This document shows positions 47,907 to 56,407 of a DNA stretch of 64,000 nucleotides, in pieces; the stretch's first letter is position 1; every line of letters begins with the position of its first letter. The position numbers and the translations under genes were made by a program. The notes under the pieces are model-generated. The model was not told where the DNA came from, searched no databases, and worked only from the letters and a program-made list of their open reading frames with translations. The stretch is from DATBJJ01 sp036556425 (GTDB taxonomy: Bacteria; Acidobacteriota; Vicinamibacteria; Vicinamibacterales; 2-12-FULL-66-21). The stretch lies in the NCBI GenBank assembly GCA_036556425.1, contig DATBJJ010000156.1, forward strand, positions 1-64,000, in the 5' to 3' direction.

Positions 47907-50900
47907 TTACTTGCCGACGACGCCGAGGCCGGCGCGCTGAGATTCCGTGTTGAACGCTGTGAGATCCGTTGCGAGGGCCTGCTGCAGCCGATCGGTCTGC
48001 ACCTTCAACTCGGCGCTCAAATCCTTGAAGATCGGTTCGGCGTTGGCGATGGGCTTGCCGTCGCCGGTCGTGACGACGCGCAGCAGCGACGCGAGCCGGT
48101 TGTTGATCTTGATCGGGAAGTTGAGCGGATCCTGGCCGCTCTGATTGCGCACCTGATAGATCTCTTCCTCGATCGCGCTGAGATTCTTCGCCAGCCGCTC
48201 GCCGGCGGCCTTGAGCGGCGCGTCGGTAGACTTCGCGAGGCGATCGCTCACCTCGCGCTTGACGTTGCGAATCCGGATCACCGCGTTGTTGGCTTCGCTG
48301 ACCTTGTCGCGAATCCGGATCGCGAGATCGAATTGCTCTTTCAAATCAGCGTCGGAGATCGGCCGCCATGGGTGCTTTTTGATCGTCAGCGGCTGCGTCT
48401 GCGCGCTGCCGTTGACGGTGAGCCGGACTTGGTACGACCCCGGCAGCGCCGCCGGACCATTCGCCGTCGCTCCCCACATGACCATGCCGGGGAACGTCGT
48501 CGGTCCCGGATAGGTGAGGTTCCACACGACGCGATTCACACCGGCCGCAAGCGATGCCGTCGGCGGACCACCGCGTCCACGGCCGCCGCCTTCCTCTTGC
48601 CCTTCCGCCGCGTCGCCTCGTCCTTCGCCGCGTCCGCGTCCGCCCCCGCGCCCGCCAGCCGCGCCTTGAATCGTCTGAACGATCTGGCCCTTGGCGTCGA
48701 GCACTTCGATCGTCAGCTTCTCGGCAGGCTTGCGCAGCAAGTACGTGATCGCCGTGCCCCCCGCGCCGCGGACCGCGTCCGCTGGCTTGAAGAGCACCGC
48801 GTCCGTCATCGCGGTGCCGGCCGCTCGATGTCGAAGGACCGCGGCGTCGTCGAGAATGTAGAACCCTCGCCCGTGCGTCGCGATCGCGATCGAGTTTTCC
48901 TCGACGATCAGGTCGGACACCGGCGTCGTCGGGAGATTCAGCGTCAGCGGCTCCCAGCGCTCGCCGTCGTCGAACGACACGTACACCGTGCTCTGCGTTC
49001 CGGCATACAGCAGTCCGCGCTGCTTCGGATCTTCGCGCACGACGTGCACGTAATCGTTCGCCGGAATACCCGAGACGATCTTCGTCCACGTTTTGCCGAA
49101 GTCACGAGAGCGGAAGATGTATGGCGCCAGATCGTCCAGCAGCGGACGCTTGACGGCGGCGTAAACAGCGCCCGCCTCGAACGCCGACGCGTCGAGCTGG
49201 CTGACGCGGCCGAAGTCGGGCATCTCTTTCGGCGTGACGTTCGACCAGCTCTTGCCGCCGTCGCGCGTCACGTGGACGAGCCCGTCGTCCGATCCGGCCC
49301 AGATGATGTTGACGTCGGTCTTGCCAGGACCGATCGAGAACACGGTTCCGTACACTTCCGGCGCGTTCATGTCCTTCGTGATCGGACCGCCCGACGGTCC
49401 CATCGTCTTGGGATCGTGACGCGTGAGATCGGGACTGATCTTGTCCCACCGTTGGCCGCCGTTCGTCGTCTTCCACACGTGCTGTGACGACGTGTAGAGG
49501 ACGTTCGGATCGACGGGCGAGAAGATGATGGGGAAAGTCCACTGCCACCGCTCGACGAGCGCGCTCGACGGTTCGCCCGAGAACATTCGCGGATACGGAT
49601 TGACTTCGCGCAGATCGGCGGTCCGCCGATCGAGACGCGTCAGAAACGATCCGTTGTTGCCGCCCGCGTAGAAGACGTCGGGATTCTTTGGATCCGGCGC
49701 CACGTACCCGGGCTCCGATCCGCCCGGGCTATACAACGCCGGCGCGCCGCCGCCGCGTCCACCGCCGCCGCCCCCGCCACCCCCTCGTCCTCCGCCCGCG
49801 AGGTTCGTGTCGCTCGGCACGCACACCGTGCTTCCATCCTGCTGCGCGCCGCAGACGTGGTACGGCACGTGCCTGGTTGCGGCGACGTGGTAGTACTGCG
49901 GCGTCGGAAAATCCTGCGCGGACCATGCCGCCGCGCCGCCCTGGGCCTGACCACCGCTGAGCGACACTGCGCCGCCGCCATCGTTTCCGAGCACGAGGTG
50001 CTTCGGATCGTCGGGATCGATCCAGAGATCGTGATGGTCGCCGTGCGAGCCGCCGATCGCCGCGATCGTCTTCCCGCCATCCGTCGATCGATAGAAGCTC
50101 ACGTTGAGCATGTAGACCGTGTCGCGATTGACGGGATCGGCCGCGACGTGCGTGTAGTAGAACGCGCGCTGACGGATGTTGCGATTCGAGTTCACGAGCG
50201 TCCACGTCTTGCCCGCATCGTCGGAGGAGAACAAGCCGCCGTTCTCGTTCTCGACGAGCGCGTAGACGCGATTGGAGTCCGCGCCGGAGACCGACACGCC
50301 GATCTTGCCGACGACGCCGGAAGGAAGCCCGGTGTTGCGCGTGATCTCGGTCCACGTGTCGCCGCCGTCGGTCGATTTGAAGAGGCCGCTGCCCGGACCG
50401 CCGCTCGACATCTGATATTCGACGCGATACGCCTCCCAGAGCGAGGCGTACATCACGTTCGGTGACTTTCGATCGATCGCGAGGTCGACGGCGCCCGTCT
50501 TCGCATCGCGGAACAACGTGCGCTGCCACGTCTTGCCGCCGTCGGTGCTCTTGAAGACGCCGCGCTCATCGCTCGCGGCGCCGTACTTTCCGAACGAGGC
50601 CACGAAGACGATGTCAGGATTCGTCGGGTGAATGCGAATCTTCGAGATGGCTTGCGAGCCGGAGAATCCCGCGTGCGTCCACGTCTTGCCCGCGTCCGTG
50701 GATTTGTAGACTCCGTCGCCCGGCATGATGTTGCCGCGGATGCACGATTCACCCATGCCGATGAAGAGGATGTCGGGATTCGATTCCGACACGGCAACGG
50801 CGCCGACCGATGAGCTCTTCAACTGTCCATCGGTGACGGGCGTCCAGTTCTCGCCCGCGTCGATCGTCTTCCACAATCCGCCGCCGACGGCGCCGAAGTA

Positions 50901-51152
50901 TGCTTCCTTCGGCTTTCCTTTCACGCCGCTCACCGCGATCGATCGTCCCCCGCGCGCCGGTCCGATGCTGCGCCATTGAAGCGCTTTGAGGATCATCGGA
51001 TCGACGCTCGACGGCGAAGCGGCGCCTTGCCGTCCGGCGAGAGCGGCGACGATCGGAGTGCCCGCCCACGATCCAAGAACGACCAGCACCAATCCCAGAA
51101 CCCCGAAGACTGGAACCTGGGAGCCCGGGAACCCCGGAACCCTAAAACGCAT
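47907..51152 (-). CDS. Exported sortilin/BNR-type beta-propeller protein
   Basis: 1081 residues. A signal peptide (hydrophobic 16-42) precedes two propeller blocks with many BNR/Asp-box motifs (STDAGKTWTH, STDGGKTWQR, SSDDAGKTWTL, SRDFGKTWTK), the VPS10/sortilin-like fold often annotated as glycosyl hydrolase in Acidobacteriota; no catalytic residues can be assigned. Two Gly/Arg-rich linkers interrupt it, near residues 452-470 and 830-860. The C-terminal 200 residues include an Ig-like module and a helical tail. The first 25 codons lie in a degenerate heptamer array. The ATG overlaps the end of the barrel gene by 11 bases. Confidence 0.88.
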   Translation of the reverse strand: MRFRVPGFPGSQVPVFGVLGLVLVVLGSWAGTPIVAALAGRQGAASPSSVDPMILKALQWRSIGPARGGRSIAVSGVKGKPKEAYFGAVGGGLWKTIDAGENWTPVTDGQLKSSSVGAVAVSESNPDILFIGMGESCIRGNIMPGDGVYKSTDAGKTWTHAGFSGSQAISKIRIHPTNPDIVFVASFGKYGAASDERGVFKSTDGGKTWQRTLFRDAKTGAVDLAIDRKSPNVMYASLWEAYRVEYQMSSGGPGSGLFKSTDGGDTWTEITRNTGLPSGVVGKIGVSVSGADSNRVYALVENENGGLFSSDDAGKTWTLVNSNRNIRQRAFYYTHVAADPVNRDTVYMLNVSFYRSTDGGKTIAAIGGSHGDHHDLWIDPDDPKHLVLGNDGGGAVSLSGGQAQGGAAAWSAQDFPTPQYYHVAATRHVPYHVCGAQQDGSTVCVPSDTNLAGGGRGGGGGGGGGRGGGAPALYSPGGSEPGYVAPDPKNPDVFYAGGNNGSFLTRLDRRTADLREVNPYPRMFSGEPSSALVERWQWTFPIIFSPVDPNVLYTSSQHVWKTTNGGQRWDKISPDLTRHDPKTMGPSGGPITKDMNAPEVYGTVFSIGPGKTDVNIIWAGSDDGLVHVTRDGGKSWSNVTPKEMPDFGRVSQLDASAFEAGAVYAAVKRPLLDDLAPYIFRSRDFGKTWTKIVSGIPANDYVHVVREDPKQRGLLYAGTQSTVYVSFDDGERWEPLTLNLPTTPVSDLIVEENSIAIATHGRGFYILDDAAVLRHRAAGTAMTDAVLFKPADAVRGAGGTAITYLLRKPAEKLTIEVLDAKGQIVQTIQGAAGGRGGGRGRGEGRGDAAEGQEEGGGRGRGGPPTASLAAGVNRVVWNLTYPGPTTFPGMVMWGATANGPAALPGSYQVRLTVNGSAQTQPLTIKKHPWRPISDADLKEQFDLAIRIRDKVSEANNAVIRIRNVKREVSDRLAKSTDAPLKAAGERLAKNLSAIEEEIYQVRNQSGQDPLNFPIKINNRLASLLRVVTTGDGKPIANAEPIFKDLSAELKVQTDRLQQALATDLTAFNTESQRAGLGVVGK
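51091..51142. repeat. Degenerate GGAACCC heptamer array in signal-peptide codons
   Basis: Seven words of 7-9 bases (among them GAACCCC, GGAACCT and GGAACCC) run in register through the first codons of the minus-strand propeller gene and the end of the upstream gene; weaker words extend to about 51070. Confidence 0.6.
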
Positions 51153-52584
51153 AGTCCATCCCGACGATCGTCGTCAGGCGGTTCTTCAGCCCTGAGTCCG
51201 TCAGAGGGAAGAGCACGCTCGCCGAGATCAGAAAATTTCCTCGCGGGTTGATCTTCACGCCTGCCGTGCCGTAGAGCAGATTGAGATTGCCGGCGCGCGG
51301 CTCGAACTCGTCGAACTGCATCGAGGCGATCGGCGGGGCGGGCGTGCCAGGCGGCTGGAATTGAAAGGTCTTGCTCACGAGCGAGAGCCGGCCGGCGTCG
51401 CGAAGATTGCGTCCGACGACGTCTCCAATCACCGTGATGCGCGGCTCGAGCACGAACTCGATCCCCGCGGCGTAGTTCAATTCATCGGGAAAGCTCGGCG
51501 TCAGCGACACCTGCGACGTCGACGCGTCGCTGCCGCTGCTCGACAGCGTGTAGCCGATGTTGACGTGCTGCGTGAGGCGGTTGTTGCCGCCGGATTCGAC
51601 GAGGAACACTTTGAGCTGCGTGCTGCCGCCGAGCAGATCTTTCTCGTTGCCGGTCGGCAGTCTGAGATCCGCGGCCGCCGCCAGTCCACCCGCGGAAAAA
51701 TCCTTCAGGCGGTACTTCGTCCTCACCTCGATGTCGCCGATCCCCGTCGCGGATCCGCTGCGGTCGTACGACTGCTGCCTGACGTCCTGTCCCTGTACGA
51801 ACGTGTGAATGAGCGGGTTGGCGGACGTCGCGAGCCGCTGGATCGTCGCCTGTACCGTGGCATCCATCTTCACGTGGACGAACGGCACCGCAAGGCCGAC
51901 GTCCCAGCGGTCCGTCAGTCCGTAGTTGCCGAAGATCGAGACGACGTCGGTCGAGACTTTCAGCGAGAGTGCCGCCTCGATGACGTCCCCTTCGAAGAAT
52001 GGGTTGAGCAGCGTGCCGTTCGGGGTCTGCACGACGCCGAAGAACGGCGGCTCGATCGGTCCGCCGCTCGAGCAGCACTCCTGATGCCGCAAGTAGAACT
52101 TGATGCTTCCGTCGTCGAGGCTGCTGCCCTCGAACTTGTTATAGCTCGCGTGCTGATAGTTGAACCCGGCGCTCATGCGCCTGCGGCCGATCGTCGCGGC
52201 GCGCTCCGCGAAGAGCGGACCGAAGCTGCTGCTCGCGCGCCGCAGCGTGCCGAGCGCGGGATCGAAGGCATAGCTGAAGCCGCCGGCCGACGATCCGATC
52301 GGAAACGTCGAGAGCTGCAGGACCATCAGCTTGTTGAAGCCGTCGACGATCGAGACGGCCGGATTCGTGAGCTCGTCGACCGTGAACGGGCTGAAGTGCG
52401 CCGCATGCGAGAGGCCGGGATTCGAAGGCGTCGGCAGTCTGATCTCGCGCAGAATCAGCTCGGGGAGGAGCGACGACAATCCCTCGCTCGATTCGGCTTG
52501 CGCGTTCGCGCGCGAGGCCCCGGTTAGGACGAGCGCGGCCGCGAATCCTGCCGCCGTCAGCGCTCGAATCCGTCGATCACCCAT
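51142..52584 (-). CDS. Outer-membrane beta-barrel protein of unknown function
   Basis: 480 residues from the ATG with AGGAGG at good distance; the open frame extends to 53289 only through the upstream gene and is rejected. The signal peptide ends near ANAQ29. The mature protein is strand-rich with aromatic-terminated strands (RMSAGFNYQHASYNKF, IFGNYGLTDRWDVGLAVPFVHVKM, GDIEVRTKYRLKDF, VFLVESGGNNRLTQHVNIGYTL) and ends in a terminal Phe (GMDYAF). This pattern fits the family often annotated as outer-membrane transporter / phenol-degradation MetA-like barrels. The ligand is unknown. It overlaps the upstream gene by 28 bases. Confidence 0.75.
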   Translation of the reverse strand: MGDRRIRALTAAGFAAALVLTGASRANAQAESSEGLSSLLPELILREIRLPTPSNPGLSHAAHFSPFTVDELTNPAVSIVDGFNKLMVLQLSTFPIGSSAGGFSYAFDPALGTLRRASSSFGPLFAERAATIGRRRMSAGFNYQHASYNKFEGSSLDDGSIKFYLRHQECCSSGGPIEPPFFGVVQTPNGTLLNPFFEGDVIEAALSLKVSTDVVSIFGNYGLTDRWDVGLAVPFVHVKMDATVQATIQRLATSANPLIHTFVQGQDVRQQSYDRSGSATGIGDIEVRTKYRLKDFSAGGLAAAADLRLPTGNEKDLLGGSTQLKVFLVESGGNNRLTQHVNIGYTLSSSGSDASTSQVSLTPSFPDELNYAAGIEFVLEPRITVIGDVVGRNLRDAGRLSLVSKTFQFQPPGTPAPPIASMQFDEFEPRAGNLNLLYGTAGVKINPRGNFLISASVLFPLTDSGLKNRLTTIVGMDYAF

Positions 52585-53099
52585 ACCGCCTCCTGCCTGC
52601 GCAGCCGCAGCACGCGCGTCACTGCGCTCGTTTGTTTCGCGCCCGCCTTCGGCGTCAGCGTTTGCGTCACGCGGCAGCTCACGCGCGCGATCGCGCCTTC
52701 GGTCGAAAGCACTTTGACGTTGTCGATCGTGACCTTCAGCTCGCGCATCTCGCGGAACGCGCGCTTGAGACCTTCGGCGTCCACTGCCGGATGAATTTTC
52801 CTGACCTGGTCCGCGTCGAGCGTCTCGAGCGCGGTGGAGTACTGCTGCAGAGCTTCGCGCGCGGCCACGTCGATCGCGGTTTGCGCGGGAGCCGGCGCAG
52901 CCGGGGGCGTCGGCGGCGTCGCCGGACGTGCGGGCGGAGGCGTCGTCGTTTGAGCGCACGGCACGCTCGATCCGAGTTGCACCCACAAAACGGCGGAGAC
53001 CAGCATCGGCACGATGCGGCAGGTCGCACCCGAGAGGGGAACGCGGGAAGAACGTCGCGGCTCGAGCCCCCTGAATTGAGCCCTGAGCCCGTTGGTCAT
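52557..53099 (-). CDS. Exported NTF2-like protein
   Basis: 180 residues from ATG 53099; MLVSAVLWVQLGSSVPCAQ (an alternative start at 53006) forms the hydrophobic core of the signal peptide. A Pro/Thr/Ala linker (TTTPPPARPATPPTPP) leads to a C-terminal domain of about 100 residues (AREALQQYSTALETLDADQVRKIHPAVDAEGLKRAF, VTRVLRLRRQEAVWVIDGFE) in the pattern of SnoaL/NTF2-like folds. TACAGT nine bases before ATG 53099 favours that start. It heads the operon with the barrel and sortilin-like genes. Function unknown. Confidence 0.7.
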   Translation of the reverse strand: MTNGLRAQFRGLEPRRSSRVPLSGATCRIVPMLVSAVLWVQLGSSVPCAQTTTPPPARPATPPTPPAAPAPAQTAIDVAAREALQQYSTALETLDADQVRKIHPAVDAEGLKRAFREMRELKVTIDNVKVLSTEGAIARVSCRVTQTLTPKAGAKQTSAVTRVLRLRRQEAVWVIDGFER

Positions 53100-53108
53100 G
53101 CGGGGCCA

Positions 53109-53114
53109 ACTGTA
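53109..53114 (-). promoter_or_regulatory. -10-like element of the NTF2-like gene (near-leaderless)
   Basis: TACAGT on the minus strand ends nine bases before the ATG at 53099. It lies 28 bases from the divergent TATAAT of the kinase gene. Confidence 0.4.
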
Positions 53115-53142
53115 GCACGACCGAGAGGCGCGTCTGAGCGGC

Positions 53143-53164
53143 TATAATTCGCTGCAGAGCAGCG
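53143..53164 (+). promoter_or_regulatory. Consensus -10 plus hairpin at the start of the kinase gene
   Basis: Perfect TATAAT (53143-53148) is followed at once by a perfect inverted repeat, CGCTGC, AGA, GCAGCG (53150-53164), which ends three bases before the TTG start at 53168. The repeat covers the expected transcription start, so it may be an operator or a leader hairpin. Confidence 0.6.
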
Positions 53165-53167
53165 CGT

Positions 53168-55900
53168 TTGCGTCTCGCCCCCGGCACTTCTGTCGGCCCG
53201 TATCGAATACTCGCGTCCCTCGGGGCGGGCGGGATGGGAGAGGTGTATCGCGCGGAGCACGTGCGGCTCGGACGCGAAGTCGCGGTCAAGGTTCTTCACG
53301 AGCTGACCTCCGACAATCCCGAATACCGCAGCCGCTTCGAGCGCGAAGCGCGCGTCCTCGCGTCGCTGAATCATCCCAACATCGCGACGCTGCACGGCCT
53401 CGAAGAAGTCGGCGATTCGACGCTCCTCGAAATGGAGCTCGTGCCCGGCGAGACGCTGGCCGAGCGGATCGATCGCGGCGTGATGACCTCCGACGAAGCG
53501 CTGCCGATCTTCAAGCAGATCGCGCACGCGCTCGAAGCCGCGCACGAGCGCGGGATCATCCATCGCGATCTCAAGCCGTCGAACGTCAAGGTCACGCCCG
53601 AAGGGCGCGTGAAGGTGCTCGACTTCGGCCTCGCGAAAGCGTTCGAGTCCGAGAAGCCCGAGACGTCGTCCAACGCGGCGCTCTTCACGACGACAACGCA
53701 GCGCGGATTGATCCTCGGCACCGCGGCCTACATGAGCCCCGAGCACGTGCGCGGCAAGGCGCTCGATCGCCGCACCGACATCTGGGCCTTCGGCTGCATG
53801 TTTTTCGAGGTGCTGACGGGAAAGCCGCCGTTCTCCTCCGAGACGGTCTCCGACACCCTGGCCGCCGTGCTGCGCGAAGAGCCGGATTGGCGGCAATTGT
53901 CGCACGCGCCCGTGGCCGTGCAGCGGTTGATCAAACGCTGCCTGAAGAAAGATCCGACGACCCGCCTTCACGACATCGCCGACGCGACGCTCGACATGGA
54001 AGATGCGGTCGCCGAGAGCGCGCCGCTCATCGTGCCGATGCCCGGCCGGGATCCGTGGCGCGTCTCGCGCAAGCGCGCGCTGTTCTCCGTCATCGCCGCG
54101 CTGACGATCGGCGCGGCGCTCTTGGTCGGCGGCTTGTGGCTGTCTTCTCGATCGCGCACGACATCCTCCTTCGGGACCGGCCGCTTCGTCGTGCCGATTC
54201 CCGCGACGCAGCAGGTCGAGCGGGGCGGCCTCGCGCCGCTCGCGGTTTCTCCCGACGGAACGCGCCTCGTGTATGCCGCCGTCGAGCGTGAAGGGCGCAC
54301 GCAGCTGTTCATGCGGCCGTTCGATCGCTTCGAGTCGAGTCCGATCGCGGGTACCGAGGGCGGCAGCTCGCCGTTCTTCTCGCCCGACGGACGATGGGTG
54401 GGCTTCTACGCGAACGGGATGCTGCAGCGCGTCTCGATCGACGGCGGCGCCGCGCTGAAGATCGCGGACGCGCCTGCCGTGTGGTCCGCCTCGTGGGGTC
54501 CCGACGACACGATCGTCTATGCGACGGCCGCGCAGCCGGCGGGGCTCTGGCGAGTGGCGGCGGGCGGCGGCGTGCCCGATCGCCTCACCACGGTCGATCA
54601 AGCGGCCTCCGAGATTCAGCACGCGTATCCGCAGCGGCTGCCGAATGGCGACGTGCTGTTCGGCGTCATCACCGATCGCGGATGGCATCTCGCGGCGCTG
54701 ACGCTGTCGACGAAATCGGTCCGCGCGCTCGGACTGCCGGGCACCGGCGGCGCGGGCGCGCAATACGTCGCCGACACGGGCCACGTGCTCTGGGCGAGCG
54801 GCGGCGGACTCGTCGCGGTTCCTTTCGATCCCTTGCGCGGCGTGACCGGCTCGCCGATTCCGCTGCTCGAGCGGCCCGACGTCGATCCGTCCGGCAGCGC
54901 CGCGTTTGCGGTCTCCGCGTCGGGGACGCTCGTCTACATTCCGCGCCCGACGATGCTGCCGCCGCGCGCGCTGGTGATGGTGGATCGGAGCGGCCGCGCG
55001 ACGCTGATATCGGAGGTGCGCGCCGCCTACGCGCACCCGCGTCTGTCGCGCGACGGAAAAAGGCTGGCGGTCGCGATCGAGTCCGACAGCGGGTCCGACA
55101 TCTGGATCCTCGACCTCGAGCGCGGGAGCCGCGCGCGCCTGACGAACGGCGGCGTCAATCGTTTTCCAATTTGGAGCGCGGACGGCCAACGGATCACCTT
55201 CCAGTCCGCGCGGTCGGGCAGCGTATCGCTCTACTCCCGTCCGGCCGACGGCAGCAGCGACGCCCAGCCGCTCATCCGTCCGGCGAGCGAACAGTCAGCA
55301 CTTTCGCGCTCTCTGGCGGGATTATTGCCGGGCTCCATGCCGCACTTCACGACCGCGAACCCGCATCTGCCGATGTCGTGGGATCGCGACGGTGCGAATC
55401 TCGCATTCGACGAGCGGAAGCCGAGCGCGGAGCGGGACATCTGGGTCCTCTCCCGTGAGGGCGAGCCGTCGCCGTTTCTCGTGACGCCGTTCGACGAGTC
55501 AGTGCCCGTGTTCTCGCCCGACGGCAAGTGGCTCGCATACGTGTCGGATGAGACGGGACGGAGCGAAGTGTACGTGCAGCCGTTCCCGGGGCCTGGCGGG
55601 CGGTGGCCGATCTCGACCGACGGCGGCACGGAGCCGGCCTGGTCGAGCGACAGCAAGGAGATCTGCTTCCGCCGCGGCGACGCGCTCGTCGCCGTGACGA
55701 TCACCACCGGAACGGAGGTCAAGATCGGAAAGCCGCAGACGCTGTTCGAGTCGAGATACGAGACGATCGATGGCGCAAGGAATTATGATGTGGCACCCGA
55801 AGGCAAGGCGTTCGTCGCCGTCCGCAGCGAAGGCGCGGCGGAGTCGAAGGTGTTCAACGTCGTGCTCAATTGGTTCTCCGAGCTGAGGTCGCGTCAATGA
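53168..55900 (+). CDS. Ser/Thr protein kinase with extracytoplasmic PD40-type propeller
   Basis: 910 residues from a TTG start. The PknB-type kinase domain (residues 12-275) is complete: GAGGMGEVY loop (20-27), Lys41 in EVAVKVL, HRDLKPSN (132-139) with catalytic Asp134, DFG (152-154) and SPEH. A membrane helix spans about 304-326. The C-terminal 580 residues form a TolB/WD40-like propeller with repeated SPDG blades (LAVSPDGTRLVYAA, PFFSPDGRWVGFY, PVFSPDGKWLAYVS). This one-helix receptor-kinase design is common in Acidobacteriota. Phosphorylation targets are unknown. Its stop overlaps the start of a small gene (ATGA, 55897). Confidence 0.93.
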   Translation: MRLAPGTSVGPYRILASLGAGGMGEVYRAEHVRLGREVAVKVLHELTSDNPEYRSRFEREARVLASLNHPNIATLHGLEEVGDSTLLEMELVPGETLAERIDRGVMTSDEALPIFKQIAHALEAAHERGIIHRDLKPSNVKVTPEGRVKVLDFGLAKAFESEKPETSSNAALFTTTTQRGLILGTAAYMSPEHVRGKALDRRTDIWAFGCMFFEVLTGKPPFSSETVSDTLAAVLREEPDWRQLSHAPVAVQRLIKRCLKKDPTTRLHDIADATLDMEDAVAESAPLIVPMPGRDPWRVSRKRALFSVIAALTIGAALLVGGLWLSSRSRTTSSFGTGRFVVPIPATQQVERGGLAPLAVSPDGTRLVYAAVEREGRTQLFMRPFDRFESSPIAGTEGGSSPFFSPDGRWVGFYANGMLQRVSIDGGAALKIADAPAVWSASWGPDDTIVYATAAQPAGLWRVAAGGGVPDRLTTVDQAASEIQHAYPQRLPNGDVLFGVITDRGWHLAALTLSTKSVRALGLPGTGGAGAQYVADTGHVLWASGGGLVAVPFDPLRGVTGSPIPLLERPDVDPSGSAAFAVSASGTLVYIPRPTMLPPRALVMVDRSGRATLISEVRAAYAHPRLSRDGKRLAVAIESDSGSDIWILDLERGSRARLTNGGVNRFPIWSADGQRITFQSARSGSVSLYSRPADGSSDAQPLIRPASEQSALSRSLAGLLPGSMPHFTTANPHLPMSWDRDGANLAFDERKPSAERDIWVLSREGEPSPFLVTPFDESVPVFSPDGKWLAYVSDETGRSEVYVQPFPGPGGRWPISTDGGTEPAWSSDSKEICFRRGDALVAVTITTGTEVKIGKPQTLFESRYETIDGARNYDVAPEGKAFVAVRSEGAAESKVFNVVLNWFSELRSRQ

Positions 55901-56310
55901 GGGTCAGACCCCACACGTCGTCGACCCGGGTGAAGCGCACGGGTACGACGAAGACCGAGCGGCGGCCGGCCGCGTCGCTCGATCTCTGGCTGACGCGCGA
56001 TTGGAGCAATTGCATCCACCTCGAGACGCTCGACGAGTTCCAGCAGCTCCACGTGTGCACGGAGAACACGCTCTACGAGCTGGTCGTCGTCAGCCATCGC
56101 GGCGACGTTCGGGTGCGCGGCGGCCGGTATTTTCCGGATTGGACGCCCGCGCGGCTCGCCGGCTGCACGGCGGGCGGCAGCTTCCTCAAGCGCCTCGCGC
56201 TCAACGTCGGGCTGCAGATGGAGTTCGAGTTCGATTGCCGCCGAATCGTGACGTCCCCAATTCGAACGATCGCGATACTCCAGAAGTCAGCGCCCGCCGA
56301 CTTGCACTGA
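55897..56310 (+). CDS. Small conserved cytoplasmic protein coupled to the kinase
   Basis: 137 residues starting at the ATG that overlaps the kinase stop. No signal peptide. The N-terminal 28 residues are basic and Thr/Ser-rich; the core (LHVCTENTLYELVVV, GDVRVRGGRYFPDW, RLAGCTAGGSFLKRLALNVGLQMEF, VTSPIRTIAIL) is a beta-rich module with conserved Gly and aromatic positions that I have the impression recurs as a small orphan family in soil bacteria; no function is known to me. A GGGTCAGACCC palindrome covers codons 2-5. Coupling to the kinase suggests a related role, for example as a substrate; this is inference. Confidence 0.7.
   Translation: MRVRPHTSSTRVKRTGTTKTERRPAASLDLWLTRDWSNCIHLETLDEFQQLHVCTENTLYELVVVSHRGDVRVRGGRYFPDWTPARLAGCTAGGSFLKRLALNVGLQMEFEFDCRRIVTSPIRTIAILQKSAPADLH
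55901..55911. repeat. GGGTCAGACCC palindrome at the kinase-orphan junction
   Basis: An 11-base perfect palindrome around a central A begins immediately after the kinase stop codon, inside the first codons of the overlapping gene. A shorter copy (GGTCAGACC) is at 60350-60358. Confidence 0.5.
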
Positions 56311-56358
56311 CAGAGCAGCCGTAACGGGATCGTGCGCGCACGCGCGTCCACGCGTGAA

Positions 56359-56373
56359 CTTAACAGTGTTAAG
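56359..56373. promoter_or_regulatory. Candidate TetR operator
   Basis: CTTAACAGTGTTAAG is a perfect 15-base palindrome (7 + 1 + 7), AT-rich in a GC-rich spacer, and lies 34 bases before the TetR start codon, the usual place for an autoregulatory operator. Confidence 0.65.
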
Positions 56374-56407
56374 ACCATTCGGTTCGAGCGAGTATGGGCG
56401 CGGGCAC

